A DNA stretch of 64,000 bases from Candidatus Peregrinibacteria bacterium (GCA_016934215.1 JAFGTE010000013.1:1-64000), one strand, 5' to 3'; positions 52,476 to 62,406 are shown, counted from the stretch's first letter. Program-made: numbers and translations. Notes: a model not told the origin generated them from the letters alone.

Positions 52476-53870
52476 TTATCCGGATATTCGGAAGATTTCT
52501 TCCAAGGTGGTCAATCCCTGAAGCGCTTTAATAAAGCCATCCTGTTTCAGGGTGATCATCCCCTGTTTTCTTGCCGCATCCTCCAGTTCGGCATCAGGAG
52601 CATTCTTGATTACAAGCTGTCCTACTTCGCGTTCCAAAGCCAGAATCTCAAAAACCGCGACACGGCCTTTATAGCCGAGATTGTTGCATTTCTGGCACCC
52701 CTTTCCTTTATACATTTTCATGCCCTTTAAAAGAGCGGGATCCAGGTCTTTTTCTTTGACGGCTTTGAGTTCTTCCTGAATTTCTTTTGCCACTTCCGGT
52801 TCCACCGTTATTTCTTCCTTACATTCCGTGCAAATACGGCGTACTAGACGCTGAGACACAATCCCGCGAATAGAGGAAGTGATCAGAAAGGGTTTAACGC
52901 CCATATCCGTGATACGGGTCAGCGTTGATACTGCCGAATTCGTGTGGATCGTAGATAGTACCAGGTGACCGGTCAAGGCGGCGCGGATAGCAATTTCGAT
53001 GGTTTCCTGATCGCGGATTTCCCCCACCATGATGATGTCCGGATCCTGACGCAGGGCGGTACGAAGCCCCCTGCTAAAGTCATACTGAATCTCCGGACGA
53101 ACCTGAGACTGGTTGAGACCGTCCATTTGGTATTCCACCGGATCTTCAAAAGTCATGATGTTTACGCCGATTTCATTCAGCCGGTTGAGAACTGAATATA
53201 AGGTATTCGTTTTACCTGAACCCGTCGGTCCGGTCACCAGAATGATTCCGTTCGGCAGTTTACAAAAGCCTTCCATCAGTTCCAGTGAGCTTCCCCGCAG
53301 ACCCAAATCAGGAAGATCAGGAATAGTTTTAGTCTTGTCCTGTAAACGTTTACAGATCTTTTCACCGTTTACTGTGGGCAGGGTGCTTACACGCAGATCA
53401 ATGTTGCGGCCGTCTTCGGTGGTCACTTGGGTGCGGCCGTCCTGAGGAACGCGCTGTTCATCGATCTTCAGGCTCGACATGATCTTCACGCGGGATACCA
53501 CGGCCGGATGGATATTATTCGGGTATTCAACAATAAGCCGGAGTACTCCGTCGATCCTGAGGCGGATACGAACGGTCTTTTCTTCGGGCTCAATATGAAT
53601 ATCCGAAGCGCCCATTACGAGAGCTAAGGTGATCGTATACATCACGATCTGAGGAATATTGCCTGCCAGAATGGCATTTTGCAGTTGTTTGGTCAGTGTC
53701 GCGGCCTGCCCTTCGCTATTTACTTTGCCATTTGGTTTTTTTCCGGCCTCTTCCTTTTTAACCTCTTCTTTAACGGAAGGTACGGCTTTGGCCGGTGCCA
53801 CTGCAGGCGCCGCTGCTGCCGCTTTAGCCCCCACTTCTTCCAATGGTGTAAGCGTTACCTGGTTTGCCAA
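52476..53870 (-). CDS. pilB: Type IV pilus assembly ATPase
   Basis: Hexameric motor that drives pilus extension. The product has 464 residues. Walker A GPTGSGKT (~215-222), Walker B region IIMVGEIRDQET, an Asp box and His box, and a zinc-type four-Cys module CTEC...CQKC are present. The usual N-terminal N1 domain is missing and is replaced by an Ala/Pro/Lys-rich stretch (1-60), which makes it shorter than typical PilB (~560). Confidence 0.95.
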   Translation of the reverse strand: MANQVTLTPLEEVGAKAAAAAPAVAPAKAVPSVKEEVKKEEAGKKPNGKVNSEGQAATLTKQLQNAILAGNIPQIVMYTITLALVMGASDIHIEPEEKTVRIRLRIDGVLRLIVEYPNNIHPAVVSRVKIMSSLKIDEQRVPQDGRTQVTTEDGRNIDLRVSTLPTVNGEKICKRLQDKTKTIPDLPDLGLRGSSLELMEGFCKLPNGIILVTGPTGSGKTNTLYSVLNRLNEIGVNIMTFEDPVEYQMDGLNQSQVRPEIQYDFSRGLRTALRQDPDIIMVGEIRDQETIEIAIRAALTGHLVLSTIHTNSAVSTLTRITDMGVKPFLITSSIRGIVSQRLVRRICTECKEEITVEPEVAKEIQEELKAVKEKDLDPALLKGMKMYKGKGCQKCNNLGYKGRVAVFEILALEREVGQLVIKNAPDAELEDAARKQGMITLKQDGFIKALQGLTTLEEIFRISG

Positions 53871-53880
53871 AGGTTATTTG

Positions 53881-54669
53881 TTAGTTACGGGTTTTTTGGG
53901 GAATTCTGGAATACACATTGAGCTTCACACTGAAATCCACACCTAAATTCTCACCGGTTTTTTCGTCTACCCCGCGATAATTGATACTGATATTGGATAT
54001 GTTCATCAGGCGGATTTTTTTACTGACCACTGTCTTATCTTCTCCTTCACCCGTATACACATAACCTGAGCGATCAACCAAACTCAAAAACCGGTCAAAT
54101 CCCGCCAGGCTCGAATAAATGGAAGTGGAAACGGGAATGACTAAGTAACCGTCTTTCTCCTGAGGTTGTGACAGACTGATGGAAGTGAATTCGAAAGGCG
54201 GGTAAGCCGCTGCCACCTCCGTAGCAAAGGATTCAAACAGCTGAATCATTCCCAATTTATCGATTTCTGCAGGAAATATATCGTCAAGCGCTTTAAGGAC
54301 TTCGGCGTGTTCTTCATCGTAAGCTGATTTGTGAAGATCTCTTGTTTTTTCCAGATCGGGAATGATTACGTCTTCATATTCCTGAATTTCTTCCTGCAAC
54401 TGGGCAATCTGGGCCGGCGCCTTAAGGTAGGCCACCGTATTACTGTAAAAGAAGAAAACGGAATAAAGCAGAAGAACCATGAGTGAACCGCCAAGTTTGG
54501 CATAGGCCATCTTCTTATTTTTTTCTTCGAGATATTTGGCCTTTTTGGCTTTTACCATTTGTCCGGCAACCAGTGTTTTGCCGAATATACTTTCCTTTTT
54601 TTTCTGGGCATCTGATTCAGGCTGATCTGCCTTATCTTTTCTGCCAATAATACTTTTGAATGAAATCAT
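53881..54669 (-). CDS. PilO-like pilus alignment protein
   Basis: The product has 262 residues: a charged cytoplasmic N-terminus (1-52), one membrane helix (~55-75), a coiled coil (~85-125) and an alpha/beta domain. The order pilN-like, pilO-like, pilB, pilC supports the PilO role, in which it pairs with PilN to link the motor to the envelope. It is only weakly recognisable by sequence. Confidence 0.65.
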   Translation of the reverse strand: MISFKSIIGRKDKADQPESDAQKKKESIFGKTLVAGQMVKAKKAKYLEEKNKKMAYAKLGGSLMVLLLYSVFFFYSNTVAYLKAPAQIAQLQEEIQEYEDVIIPDLEKTRDLHKSAYDEEHAEVLKALDDIFPAEIDKLGMIQLFESFATEVAAAYPPFEFTSISLSQPQEKDGYLVIPVSTSIYSSLAGFDRFLSLVDRSGYVYTGEGEDKTVVSKKIRLMNISNISINYRGVDEKTGENLGVDFSVKLNVYSRIPQKTRN

Positions 54670-54690
54670 GGGGTTGGGTGTAAACTTTAA

Positions 54691-56235
54691 TTATTCATTT
54701 AATGTGAAAGAGAGCTGGAAACTGGAATGATAACGTCCTGTATCAGCATCCAGACTTTTACTGAAAGAGGTGAATTCTTTGAATCCTGTGAAGTAAGGCT
54801 TTGTGGTGTCTTCCGGATTGTTTTTATCTTTGGGGAAGTATTTGAAAGCTTCCTCCAGTTCCACCAGTTTCGTCAGATTTCTGCCCAGCGGATCGCTGAG
54901 GGTGCCGCTCACCCGGATCGCACCTTTCTCGGCATCAAATGAGTAATTGTTATATTCGATGTATTTGAAAAAATCGTTCAGTTCATAAACGGAATTGGTC
55001 ACCTGTTTGATTTTATCAAAAATATCAGGCCAGTTAATGCGTTCGCTGATGAGCTTATTGACCGTTTCAACCGTTTTGTCTTCGTAGCCTTCTTTAAATA
55101 ATTCAATATCTTTATTGAGCTGAATTTCCTCTTCCTGAAGATCTTCTATTTTAAGTGAGGCATTATGAAGTCTTCCGCCTGTATTTTCTGAAATACCCGC
55201 TAAACCCAGCACCGTATTGTCTTTATCAATCCATTCAACATACAAAAAAGCTGCGCTGAGCGCGATGAAGATGATCGTGAAGTTCATGAATATTCTGGAG
55301 AAAGTCAGAAGCCCTGCCATTTCCTGTTTTTTAGCAGGCTGCTTTTCCTCTTCTTTTCTGACAATAATTTTTTTCTCTTCTTCTTTTTTTACTTCTTTCT
55401 TATCAGTTTTGGCCACGATGGTATCGATGATTGATTTTTTATCGATTTCTTCTTCTTTCTTGCCAAACATCTTGGTAAAAAGATTGCCTTTGCCTTCTTC
55501 CGGCGCCTTTTTAATTTCAGTTTTTGGGGTGACGGGAGCAATCGGAACGGAAGCAGCAACGGCAGGGGCCGGCGCTTTCGGAATGACTGGGGCGGCAACG
55601 GCAGGGGCCGGCGCTTTCGGAGCTTCGGGAATTTTAAAACTGGGGGCCGGCTGTGGCATTTTTGGCATCCCGAGAGGTTTGATCGGAGCTGCCGGGGCAG
55701 GTTTCATAGGCGTTGGTTTGACTTCAGCCTTAGCTGGTTCCTCTTTCTTTTCTTCTTCCTTCAGTCCGATTCTGAATATTCCTTCTTTCTTTTCTTCTTT
55801 TTTGGGTTCCGCTACCGGTGGTTTTGTTTCAGCTGCTTTTTCGCTCACCTTACCTGTCAGTTTTTCCTGTAATTTTGCCGCTTTTGCTTCCCATTTGGCG
55901 GTGTCTTTGTTCTCAGGATCAAACTCTTTAAATTCTTTTGTCAGAGCTACAAGCTTTTCAACGTCATTCTCTTTGTAGAGTTTCTTGAGCATATCGACAT
56001 ACTCTTCTGCTTTTTTTTCTTTTGCCTTTCTTGCTTCTTTGTCTTTTGCTTTTTCGATTTTCTGCATCAGCTTGTGAGCCAAACGATTTTCTGCATCATG
56101 TCTGATGATCCTGTCATACAGGGTTTTGACGGCTTCAAAGTTTTCACCTTTGTAAGCCATTTTCATTTCCTGCTCCAGTGCTTTAATGTCCTCCGGAGCT
56201 TGGTATTGTTTATTTTTGTCTTCCTGCGGGTCCAT
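54691..56235 (-). CDS. PilN-like protein with long cytoplasmic extension
   Basis: The product has 514 residues. Residues 1-130 are Lys/Glu-rich helices resembling a degenerate TPR. Then comes a ~150-residue Pro/Ala/Lys/Glu linker with repeated PAPAVAA units, and a membrane helix (~322-340). After it come a coiled coil and a C-terminal alpha/beta domain as in PilN. The PilM that normally binds PilN is absent from the cluster, and the extension may replace it (inference). First gene of the pil operon. Confidence 0.6.
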   Translation of the reverse strand: MDPQEDKNKQYQAPEDIKALEQEMKMAYKGENFEAVKTLYDRIIRHDAENRLAHKLMQKIEKAKDKEARKAKEKKAEEYVDMLKKLYKENDVEKLVALTKEFKEFDPENKDTAKWEAKAAKLQEKLTGKVSEKAAETKPPVAEPKKEEKKEGIFRIGLKEEEKKEEPAKAEVKPTPMKPAPAAPIKPLGMPKMPQPAPSFKIPEAPKAPAPAVAAPVIPKAPAPAVAASVPIAPVTPKTEIKKAPEEGKGNLFTKMFGKKEEEIDKKSIIDTIVAKTDKKEVKKEEEKKIIVRKEEEKQPAKKQEMAGLLTFSRIFMNFTIIFIALSAAFLYVEWIDKDNTVLGLAGISENTGGRLHNASLKIEDLQEEEIQLNKDIELFKEGYEDKTVETVNKLISERINWPDIFDKIKQVTNSVYELNDFFKYIEYNNYSFDAEKGAIRVSGTLSDPLGRNLTKLVELEEAFKYFPKDKNNPEDTTKPYFTGFKEFTSFSKSLDADTGRYHSSFQLSFTLNE

Positions 56236-56392
56236 AGTTTGGTTGGTTTATTTTGTTCTTTTTTTGTTTGGCTTTGCCCGTTCGATATTTCTATCTAGGG
56301 GTATATCTTTTAATTTTATCATTTTTTCATGCATTTTTCAAGTCTTTTATGCTAGAATAGGCGGGATTATTACTAACCAGGAGCACCCCTCA

Positions 56393-57464
56393 ATGAACCT
56401 TTCTGAACTTGCCAAAAAAATCAGTCAGGACCTCCACTATCTTTGAAGGCACTGGTATCAAGGAGAAAAAAGCTGCCGCTGAACAGAAATCCCAGCAGAA
56501 AGGACTTTGGAATGACCAAAAAAGTGCTGAAAAAGTGCTCAAAGAGCTGAAATACTGGACGGACCTTGAAGCACTTTGGCAAGGGCTTTCGGCAAAGGTC
56601 AAAGATCTTCAGGAACTGGATGAAATGGTCGAAGAGGGCAGCCCTGAGGCCGGTGAACTGGAATCGGAACTGGAAAAGCTTGAAAAAGCTTACCAGAAAG
56701 CGCATGTGGAGCTTCTTTTGAGTGGTCCTTATGACCAAAATGACGCCATTTTAGTCTTATCCGCCGGTACCGGCGGCGTGGACGCCCAGGACTGGACGGA
56801 AATGCTGCTGCGGATGTATCTGCGGTTTGCTGAAAAAAAAGGCTGGAAAACGGAAGTGACCGATAAAACGGTCGCCGCGGAAGCCGGCATTAAGAGTGCC
56901 ACCATCCACGTCAAAGGAATGATGGCTTACGGGCTTTTAAAAGGCGAGCATGGGGTGCACCGACTTGTCCGGTTATCCCCTTTCAATGCCAAGAATCTGC
57001 GTCAGACTTCTTTTGCCCTGGTGGAAGTCCTTCCGGTCATCGCTGAAGATGCAGGAGTTAAGATCAATGAAAAAGACCTTAGAATCGATACCTACCGGGC
57101 CAGCGGAGCGGGTGGCCAGCACGTGAATACCACCGATTCCGCCGTCCGGATCACTCACCTGCCCACGGGACTGGTAGTCACCTGTCAATCGGAGCGCAGT
57201 CAGGCCCAGAACAAGGCTCAGGCCATGAGTGTTTTAAAGGGGCGGCTGGCCCAAAAACTGATGGAGGAAAAAAAGGAACGAATTGACGAGCTTAAGGGGG
57301 GCTACAAAGAGGCCGCCTGGGGCAACCAGATCCGTTCTTACGTGTTTCAGCCCTACACCATGGTCAAAGACCACCGCACGAACGCGGAGACCAGTCAGGT
57401 CGACGTGGTGATGGATGGAGAACTTGATCAATTCATTGAAGCCTATTTACTAAAAAGAACTTAA
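56393..57464 (+). CDS. prfB: Peptide chain release factor 2, programmed +1 frameshift
   Basis: Terminates translation at UGA and UAA. Translation starts at ATG 56393 (AGGAG 9 nt upstream). After 17 codons it meets CTT TGA (stop 56444-56446), slips +1, and continues from GAA 56445 to the stop at 57464, giving ~356 residues. The SPF recognition tripeptide (RLSPFNAK), the GGQ catalytic motif (SGAGGQHVNTTDSAVRITH) and WNDQ near the N-terminus identify RF2. The internal Shine-Dalgarno enhancer before the slip site is weak (CAGGAC). A working RF2 means UGA is stop in this organism. def follows 19 nt later. Confidence 0.95.
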
Positions 57465-57483
57465 CCGTTATTCTTTTTTTACG

Positions 57484-57969
57484 ATGTTACTTCCTATTGA
57501 AACCGGCACAGACAATCCGATCCTCCGGAAAAAATCCACCCCCGTGGAAAAAATCACCAAGAAGACCTTAAAGCTCGTGAAAGATATGCACGAAACGATG
57601 ATTGAGGCCAACGGCGTGGGTATTGCCGCGCCCCAAGTGGGGGTAAATGAACGGATTTTTCTGATGACCCTCGACAATAAAAAAGTCCTGCCGATGATCA
57701 ACCCTGAGATTCTGGAAGTGTCGGAAAAAACGGAATGGGGGGAAGAGGGGTGCTTAAGTCTGCCCAACCAGTGGGGCAGTGTGGAACGAAGCAGGGCCGT
57801 GATGGTCCGCTTTAAAGATTTAAAGGGGCAGACACTGACCATGAAATTCGAAGGTTTCGAAGCCCGTGAGATCCAGCATGAACTGGATCACCTGAACGGT
57901 ATCCTGTTTACGGATTATCTGGAAGACCATCAGATCGCTTTTGAGGTACGCGAAGGGGAAATGGTGTGA
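57484..57969 (+). CDS. def: Peptide deformylase
   Basis: Removes the N-formyl group from new proteins. The product has 161 residues with all three motifs: GVGIAAPQVG (44-53), EEGCLSLP (87-94, metal ligand Cys90) and QHELDHLNG (His132, Glu133, His136). It probably shares a transcript with prfB. The convergent unknown gene ends 8 nt later. Confidence 0.97.
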   Translation: MLLPIETGTDNPILRKKSTPVEKITKKTLKLVKDMHETMIEANGVGIAAPQVGVNERIFLMTLDNKKVLPMINPEILEVSEKTEWGEEGCLSLPNQWGSVERSRAVMVRFKDLKGQTLTMKFEGFEAREIQHELDHLNGILFTDYLEDHQIAFEVREGEMV

Positions 57970-57977
57970 TGCTCTTT

Positions 57978-58721
57978 TTAATAGAAATGATTTTCAAATC
58001 GCAATTGCCAGCGGGGATCGTGCGGATTGTTTTTTTGTAAAATCCTGTACAACCTGATTCCGTTTAAAATGGCTGCCTCATCTTCTTTGGCATAGAGCTG
58101 AATGATTTTTTTATAACCCAGCCTGGCGACTTTTTCATAAAGTGCCAATAAGATTCCTCCGCAAGTCGGAATTTTACTGATATTTGCTTTAATTTCATTA
58201 TCGATTCCTGCATTGGCCAATAAAGTCAGCCATGAACTCGGTTTTTTACTTCTGTCTTTTTTTAAACGGGTACTGACTATATTCCGCATTTCTCTTTCTG
58301 TAAAAATCCGTATTTCATTATTTTTCAGCCCCTGTTTCTGAATATAATGATTGATCAGGCGGGGTATTACCTGTTGATTCAGGATATGATCTTTTGATTC
58401 TTTTCCCGCTTTATTTAATATAATCAACGCGTCTTTATAGTCCTTCCAGTTGATCACACTTTTGATTTCCTCAAACTGAGGAAAGGAGCAGAGGGGTTTT
58501 GCAGTCCCGCATTTAATCCGTTTTCCGTAGTGCTTTTCCACTAATTCCTTTCCGCCCATCTGGTAATAAACCACCTTTCTTTTAAAATCGATGTCATTTA
58601 TTAATAAAGCCAGGTCCCCTTCCAGTCTTCTTGCCTCGGTAATCGTTTTAACCTGAACCGGCCGGATTTTTTCTCCGATACAAAAGTGTCCGGTAAAGAT
58701 AATCGTGGCTTGTGATTGCAT
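57978..58721 (-). CDS. Unknown protein at the end of the importer operon
   Basis: The product is 247 residues from the Met at 58721, directly after the ATPase stop; an earlier Met at 58733 overlaps it. It is basic and helical, with a C-terminal part (GGILLALYEKVARLGYKKI) that vaguely recalls acyltransferase folds but lacks a clear motif. No membrane segment. Position suggests co-transcription with the importer. Function not recognised. Confidence 0.6.
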   Translation of the reverse strand: MQSQATIIFTGHFCIGEKIRPVQVKTITEARRLEGDLALLINDIDFKRKVVYYQMGGKELVEKHYGKRIKCGTAKPLCSFPQFEEIKSVINWKDYKDALIILNKAGKESKDHILNQQVIPRLINHYIQKQGLKNNEIRIFTEREMRNIVSTRLKKDRSKKPSSWLTLLANAGIDNEIKANISKIPTCGGILLALYEKVARLGYKKIIQLYAKEDEAAILNGIRLYRILQKNNPHDPRWQLRFENHFY

Positions 58722-58722
58722 C

Positions 58723-59475
58723 TTATTTCCCAAAATAGACCTCCTGAAGGCGCTGGTCGTTTTTGATGTCTTCGGGTTTTCCTTCCATGTAAATCTGTCC
58801 TTCGACCATCACGACGACCCGGTCGATGATGTCAAAAAGGAATTTGAGATCATGTTCCACGATGACGATGGAATGGCCGTCTTTTTTGGAAAGTCCCTGA
58901 ATGGTTTTGCCAAGCTGCTGGCGAAGCAGGGGGGCCACTCCGGCCGTCGGCTCATCGATCAACAGAATAGGCCGGCTGGAAAGCCTGAGACGCGACAGTT
59001 CCAAAAGTCTGAGCTGCCCTCCGGAGAGAATTCCCGCCTGAGATTTTTTGTATCTTAAAAGTCCAACTTCTGTCAGTGCTTCGTCAATGATCCGGTCCAT
59101 CTTTTTTTGATGCTTTTTGGAAAAATTCCAGTACCAGGGAAAATCCCCTTCTCTTTCAATCGCGATCATCAGATTTTCTTCCAGCGTCATTTGTTTAAAC
59201 ACGCCCACCTCCTGAAAACTGCGGCCGATGTATTTTCCGGCCCGCTGGTAGCTTTCCATTGAGGTCACGTCTTTTCCCGCCACAAATACTCTGCCGTGAG
59301 CTGGCTTTAAAAAGCCTGAAACTGCGTTGAGCAAGGTCGTTTTTCCGCAGCCATTGGGCCCGATGATACCGACGATCTCACCGGCTTTCATCGAGAAAGA
59401 CAGATTATTCAGAATGACACTTTCGCCAAACTGAACGCGCAGGTTTTCAGTGGAGAGAATGGAGTTATTTTGCAT
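58723..59475 (-). CDS. LivG/LivF-type ABC transporter ATPase
   Basis: The product has 250 residues: Walker A GPNGCGKTT (39-47), signature LSGGQLRLLEL (~150), Walker B LLIDEPTAG and H-loop IVEHD. The signature is LSGGQLRLLE rather than the common LSGGQQRLLE. It drives the branched-chain amino-acid-type importer. Standard Liv systems have two ATPases; only one is encoded here, so it may work as a homodimer. Confidence 0.92.
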   Translation of the reverse strand: MQNNSILSTENLRVQFGESVILNNLSFSMKAGEIVGIIGPNGCGKTTLLNAVSGFLKPAHGRVFVAGKDVTSMESYQRAGKYIGRSFQEVGVFKQMTLEENLMIAIEREGDFPWYWNFSKKHQKKMDRIIDEALTEVGLLRYKKSQAGILSGGQLRLLELSRLRLSSRPILLIDEPTAGVAPLLRQQLGKTIQGLSKKDGHSIVIVEHDLKFLFDIIDRVVVMVEGQIYMEGKPEDIKNDQRLQEVYFGK

Positions 59476-59485
59476 GAAAAAAGGG

Positions 59486-60340
59486 TTAGCAGGAACGGTC
59501 GGCGCTGAGTCCTTTCGGAGAAAGGGTGCGGATCATCAGCATGACGAAGACGGAATACAAAAGCAGCCGCATGTGCCCCAGGATCACTGAAGAAAAATCA
59601 AAAAAACGGAGCAGTTCCGGAACCATAACCACTAAGAATGTGGCCACGGCCAGATAGAGAGTCTTTGGTTTGTGGGCCATGATAGCAATCGTCAAAGTCG
59701 TAAGGAGCAGCGGAATTCCGGAAAAGGAAGGATCCAGATACTGAATGCGCCAGATGGTCAGAATACCGGAAATGGCGGCCAAAAGCCCTGCCAGAATCAC
59801 CACGGTCCTTCCCGCCTGCTTCCATGAAAACCCCAGAGAGCTGAGAGCTACTTTGCTTTCTTTGAGCGCTCTGAGCCGCCTGCCAAAGGAAGACTTTAAA
59901 AGAAAATATTCCAGCCCTATTATAAGGACGGTAACAAAGGCCTGTCCCACTATCAGCGCGGGTAAGGTCTGGATAAAATCCGGGCGGGCGATTCCGGCGA
60001 TTCCCAGTACCCCGCCGGTCACTGAATTCCATGATTTAAGCAGGGCGTCTGCTGCCACCACACTGGCCAGAGTCAGAACAGCGTAACTGTCCTGAGACAT
60101 CTTTGTGTAAGCGAAGCCAAAAAACAAGGCTATTCCCAGCGCGAACAGAACTGACAGTAAAACGGCAGGGGGTAGAGGCAATCCTGCCTTCTGCAGAATC
60201 ACCATGACATAAGCGCCGCTGGCGTAAGTGACCGGCACGGCCAGAAAAAAGATCCCGGTCACTGTTACGGTCAGATGCGCCCCTGCCGAAATAATCACTC
60301 CTTCCAGAAACTTTGCTGTAATACTTAAAAGGTATCCCAT
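59486..60340 (-). CDS. livM: LivM-type ABC permease
   Basis: The product has 284 residues with about eight hydrophobic segments and the inner-membrane permease pattern of the branched-chain family (LRALKESKVALSSLGFSWKQAG coupling loop near 170-190). It overlaps the LivH-type gene by one base (60340), implying coupled translation. It forms the translocation pore with LivH. Confidence 0.85.
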   Translation of the reverse strand: MGYLLSITAKFLEGVIISAGAHLTVTVTGIFFLAVPVTYASGAYVMVILQKAGLPLPPAVLLSVLFALGIALFFGFAYTKMSQDSYAVLTLASVVAADALLKSWNSVTGGVLGIAGIARPDFIQTLPALIVGQAFVTVLIIGLEYFLLKSSFGRRLRALKESKVALSSLGFSWKQAGRTVVILAGLLAAISGILTIWRIQYLDPSFSGIPLLLTTLTIAIMAHKPKTLYLAVATFLVVMVPELLRFFDFSSVILGHMRLLLYSVFVMLMIRTLSPKGLSADRSC

Positions 60341-61209
60341 CAGCTGTTTCGTTTAGAGGAATAAAAGAGGCCACGGGGCCAGAGACTGAGCATAATGGCC
60401 GCCAGCAGAAAGACAAACACCATTTTCCAGGCGGCGGAAAAATCGCTGAAGCTGATGGCTATCTGCGGTACCAGCGCCACCAGATATGACGCAATGAAAG
60501 TGCCGGCAATATTGGCCTGGCCGCCGATCAGAAAAGCGATAAAGGCCATGATAATCAAATCAAAGCCCATTCCGGGTGTCAGAGCCGTATTGAGTCCGAG
60601 CGTGATACCGATAAAACCGGCCATCAGGATGGCGAGTAAATAAGTGACAAAACGCATTCGATGGGAATTGATCCCTTGTGCTTCAGCACTGTTGCGGTTT
60701 TCCGAAAGACTTCTCAGGGTTCTTCCGAAAGGCGTTTTTTGAAGCACAAAGGCCATTAAAAGAAAACACAGTATTCCGGCCGCAATGGTGATCAGGCCGG
60801 GCAGGGTGAGGTTGAGTCCGCTAAAATGGAAAGTCGGCAGAACGCCTTCGATTATACTTTTTCCATCCGATCCAAAACCGATTGCAATCAACGCCTCCAG
60901 CGCCACTCCCGCTGAAAAACTGGCCAGCAGGGCGAACAGGTATTGTTTTCGTTCAATGTATTTTTCCAGCAGAAAGTAGGAAAAGACGGAAAAGATGATT
61001 CCTGTTACGACAGCTATTATGCCCGCCAGGTAGAAATCGCCGGACCATTTCACGATCATATAAAACAGGTAGGCGATAACGGTCGACATCGCGCCGATAC
61101 CCAGATGGAATACCTTGCTGACGCTGTAGATCATATAAAGCGGAATAGCGATGAGCAGGATCTGCGTACCGAGCACCAGGCTGTTTAGCAGAATCTGGAG
61201 GAAAAACAT
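60340..61209 (-). CDS. livH: LivH-type ABC permease
   Basis: The product has 289 residues with eight or nine hydrophobic segments. The family loop GRTLRSLSENRNSAEAQGIN (~165-185) contacts the ATPase. Order binding protein, LivH, LivM, ATPase is that of liv operons. Confidence 0.88.
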   Translation of the reverse strand: MFFLQILLNSLVLGTQILLIAIPLYMIYSVSKVFHLGIGAMSTVIAYLFYMIVKWSGDFYLAGIIAVVTGIIFSVFSYFLLEKYIERKQYLFALLASFSAGVALEALIAIGFGSDGKSIIEGVLPTFHFSGLNLTLPGLITIAAGILCFLLMAFVLQKTPFGRTLRSLSENRNSAEAQGINSHRMRFVTYLLAILMAGFIGITLGLNTALTPGMGFDLIIMAFIAFLIGGQANIAGTFIASYLVALVPQIAISFSDFSAAWKMVFVFLLAAIMLSLWPRGLFYSSKRNS

Positions 61210-61226
61210 GACTTTATTATTTAGGA

Positions 61227-62345
61227 TTATTGATTAACAGCTTCGCCGTTTTGCACTATGAAACGGCTGACAGGAATGTTCTGAACGAAGTTGTTTTCTC
61301 CGAAATAGATCTTTCCGATGTAACCTTCGAAGCTTTTCTTCCGCAGGGCGTTTTTGACCTTTGCGGGATCAGGTCCTTCACTTTGAATGGTCTCTGTCAG
61401 AATATCCAGTACATCCAGGGCAGATGCCGTGTAATACATACCCAACGCTTCGATGACTCCCTTTTCGGCTTCGATGCCTTCGTAAACCTGTTGGAATTCA
61501 GGAGAACTTAAAGTGGGTGCGTCGATAATGATCATTCCTTCGTCTGCTTTGGCAGCGTTTATTCGTGAAACATTTGGCAGATAAGCATACTGGCTGACCA
61601 GCTGTACATCTGCCAGGGCCGGGATTTCCGCCAGCTGTTTAAGCAGATTTTCAGCGGTTATACCGGGATTCGGATTTAAAAATAATGCTTCCGGCTGACT
61701 GACCGCTACTTTTTCCAGCATGTTCCGGAAATCACTGCCTCCTTTCGGGAAGGTCTCATCAGCAATTATGGTCACATCGGAATCCAGGTTTTCACGCACC
61801 ACTTTCTGCAGGCCTATATTGTAATCATTCTGTTCTGTGATCATCGCTACTTTTTTATACCGGTTCAGTTCTTTGGCAATTCCCTGCCCCACCACGTCAT
61901 CGTTGTAAGAAATAGTAAAAACAAAATCGCCTTCCTTTTCCACGTCCGGATTAGAGGACCATCCGGAAAGGAGTACTACTTGGTTACTTTGTGCAATCGG
62001 AGCAACTGCTAATGTTTCAGAAGAGCATGTTCCGCCCAATACAAAATCCACCTGATCGAAGTCGACCAGCTTCTGAAAAGCCAGTACTGATTCTGCACCG
62101 CTGCACTTGCCATCTTCGTACACCAGTTCAAATTGATAATCATTTGCCTGCTGATTTACCTTCTCCACCTGATAATCCAGCACTTTCTGAATTTCTATAC
62201 CCAAAGCGGCAGCATCTCCGCTTAAAGAAGTGAGCACTCCCAGTTTGACGGTTTTAACCGGCTGATCTCCCGTACTTTCTATCACGGAAGCATTGCAGGC
62301 GGTCAGTAATAGAAAAGAAATAAGAGTTAAAAGTATTTTACGCAT
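61227..62345 (-). CDS. Leu/Ile/Val-type solute-binding lipoprotein
   Basis: The product has 372 residues. The signal peptide has lipobox LLTAC (13-17), then a Peripla_BP_6 fold: VKLGVLTSLSGDAAALG, LGGTCSSETLAVAP and a C-terminal half with the usual YDAV-equivalent region. It captures amino acids or similar small ligands at the cell surface. It is the first gene of the importer operon, with a promoter and operator-like repeats just upstream. Confidence 0.9.
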   Translation of the reverse strand: MRKILLTLISFLLLTACNASVIESTGDQPVKTVKLGVLTSLSGDAAALGIEIQKVLDYQVEKVNQQANDYQFELVYEDGKCSGAESVLAFQKLVDFDQVDFVLGGTCSSETLAVAPIAQSNQVVLLSGWSSNPDVEKEGDFVFTISYNDDVVGQGIAKELNRYKKVAMITEQNDYNIGLQKVVRENLDSDVTIIADETFPKGGSDFRNMLEKVAVSQPEALFLNPNPGITAENLLKQLAEIPALADVQLVSQYAYLPNVSRINAAKADEGMIIIDAPTLSSPEFQQVYEGIEAEKGVIEALGMYYTASALDVLDILTETIQSEGPDPAKVKNALRKKSFEGYIGKIYFGENNFVQNIPVSRFIVQNGEAVNQ

Positions 62346-62379
62346 GAATAAGGTAATTAAAAATTAGAATGGTGATGAT

Positions 62380-62406
62380 ATTATACAATTTTTTTCGACA
62401 TGACAA
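62380..62406 (-). promoter_or_regulatory. Importer promoter with TCGACA half-site in spacer
   Basis: Minus strand: TTGTCA (62406-62401), 15-bp spacer, TATAAT (62385-62380). TCGACA (62395-62400 on +) lies inside the spacer and matches the site at 62460-62477. A regulator bound there would block RNA polymerase. Confidence 0.55.

Noticed and set aside
55217-55978. 253-codon plus-strand frame opposite the PilN-like gene
   Set aside because: It is the complement of the Pro/Ala/Lys/Glu linker and gives a Ser/Phe/Gly low-complexity product; the minus strand has the operon context and membrane-anchored domain.
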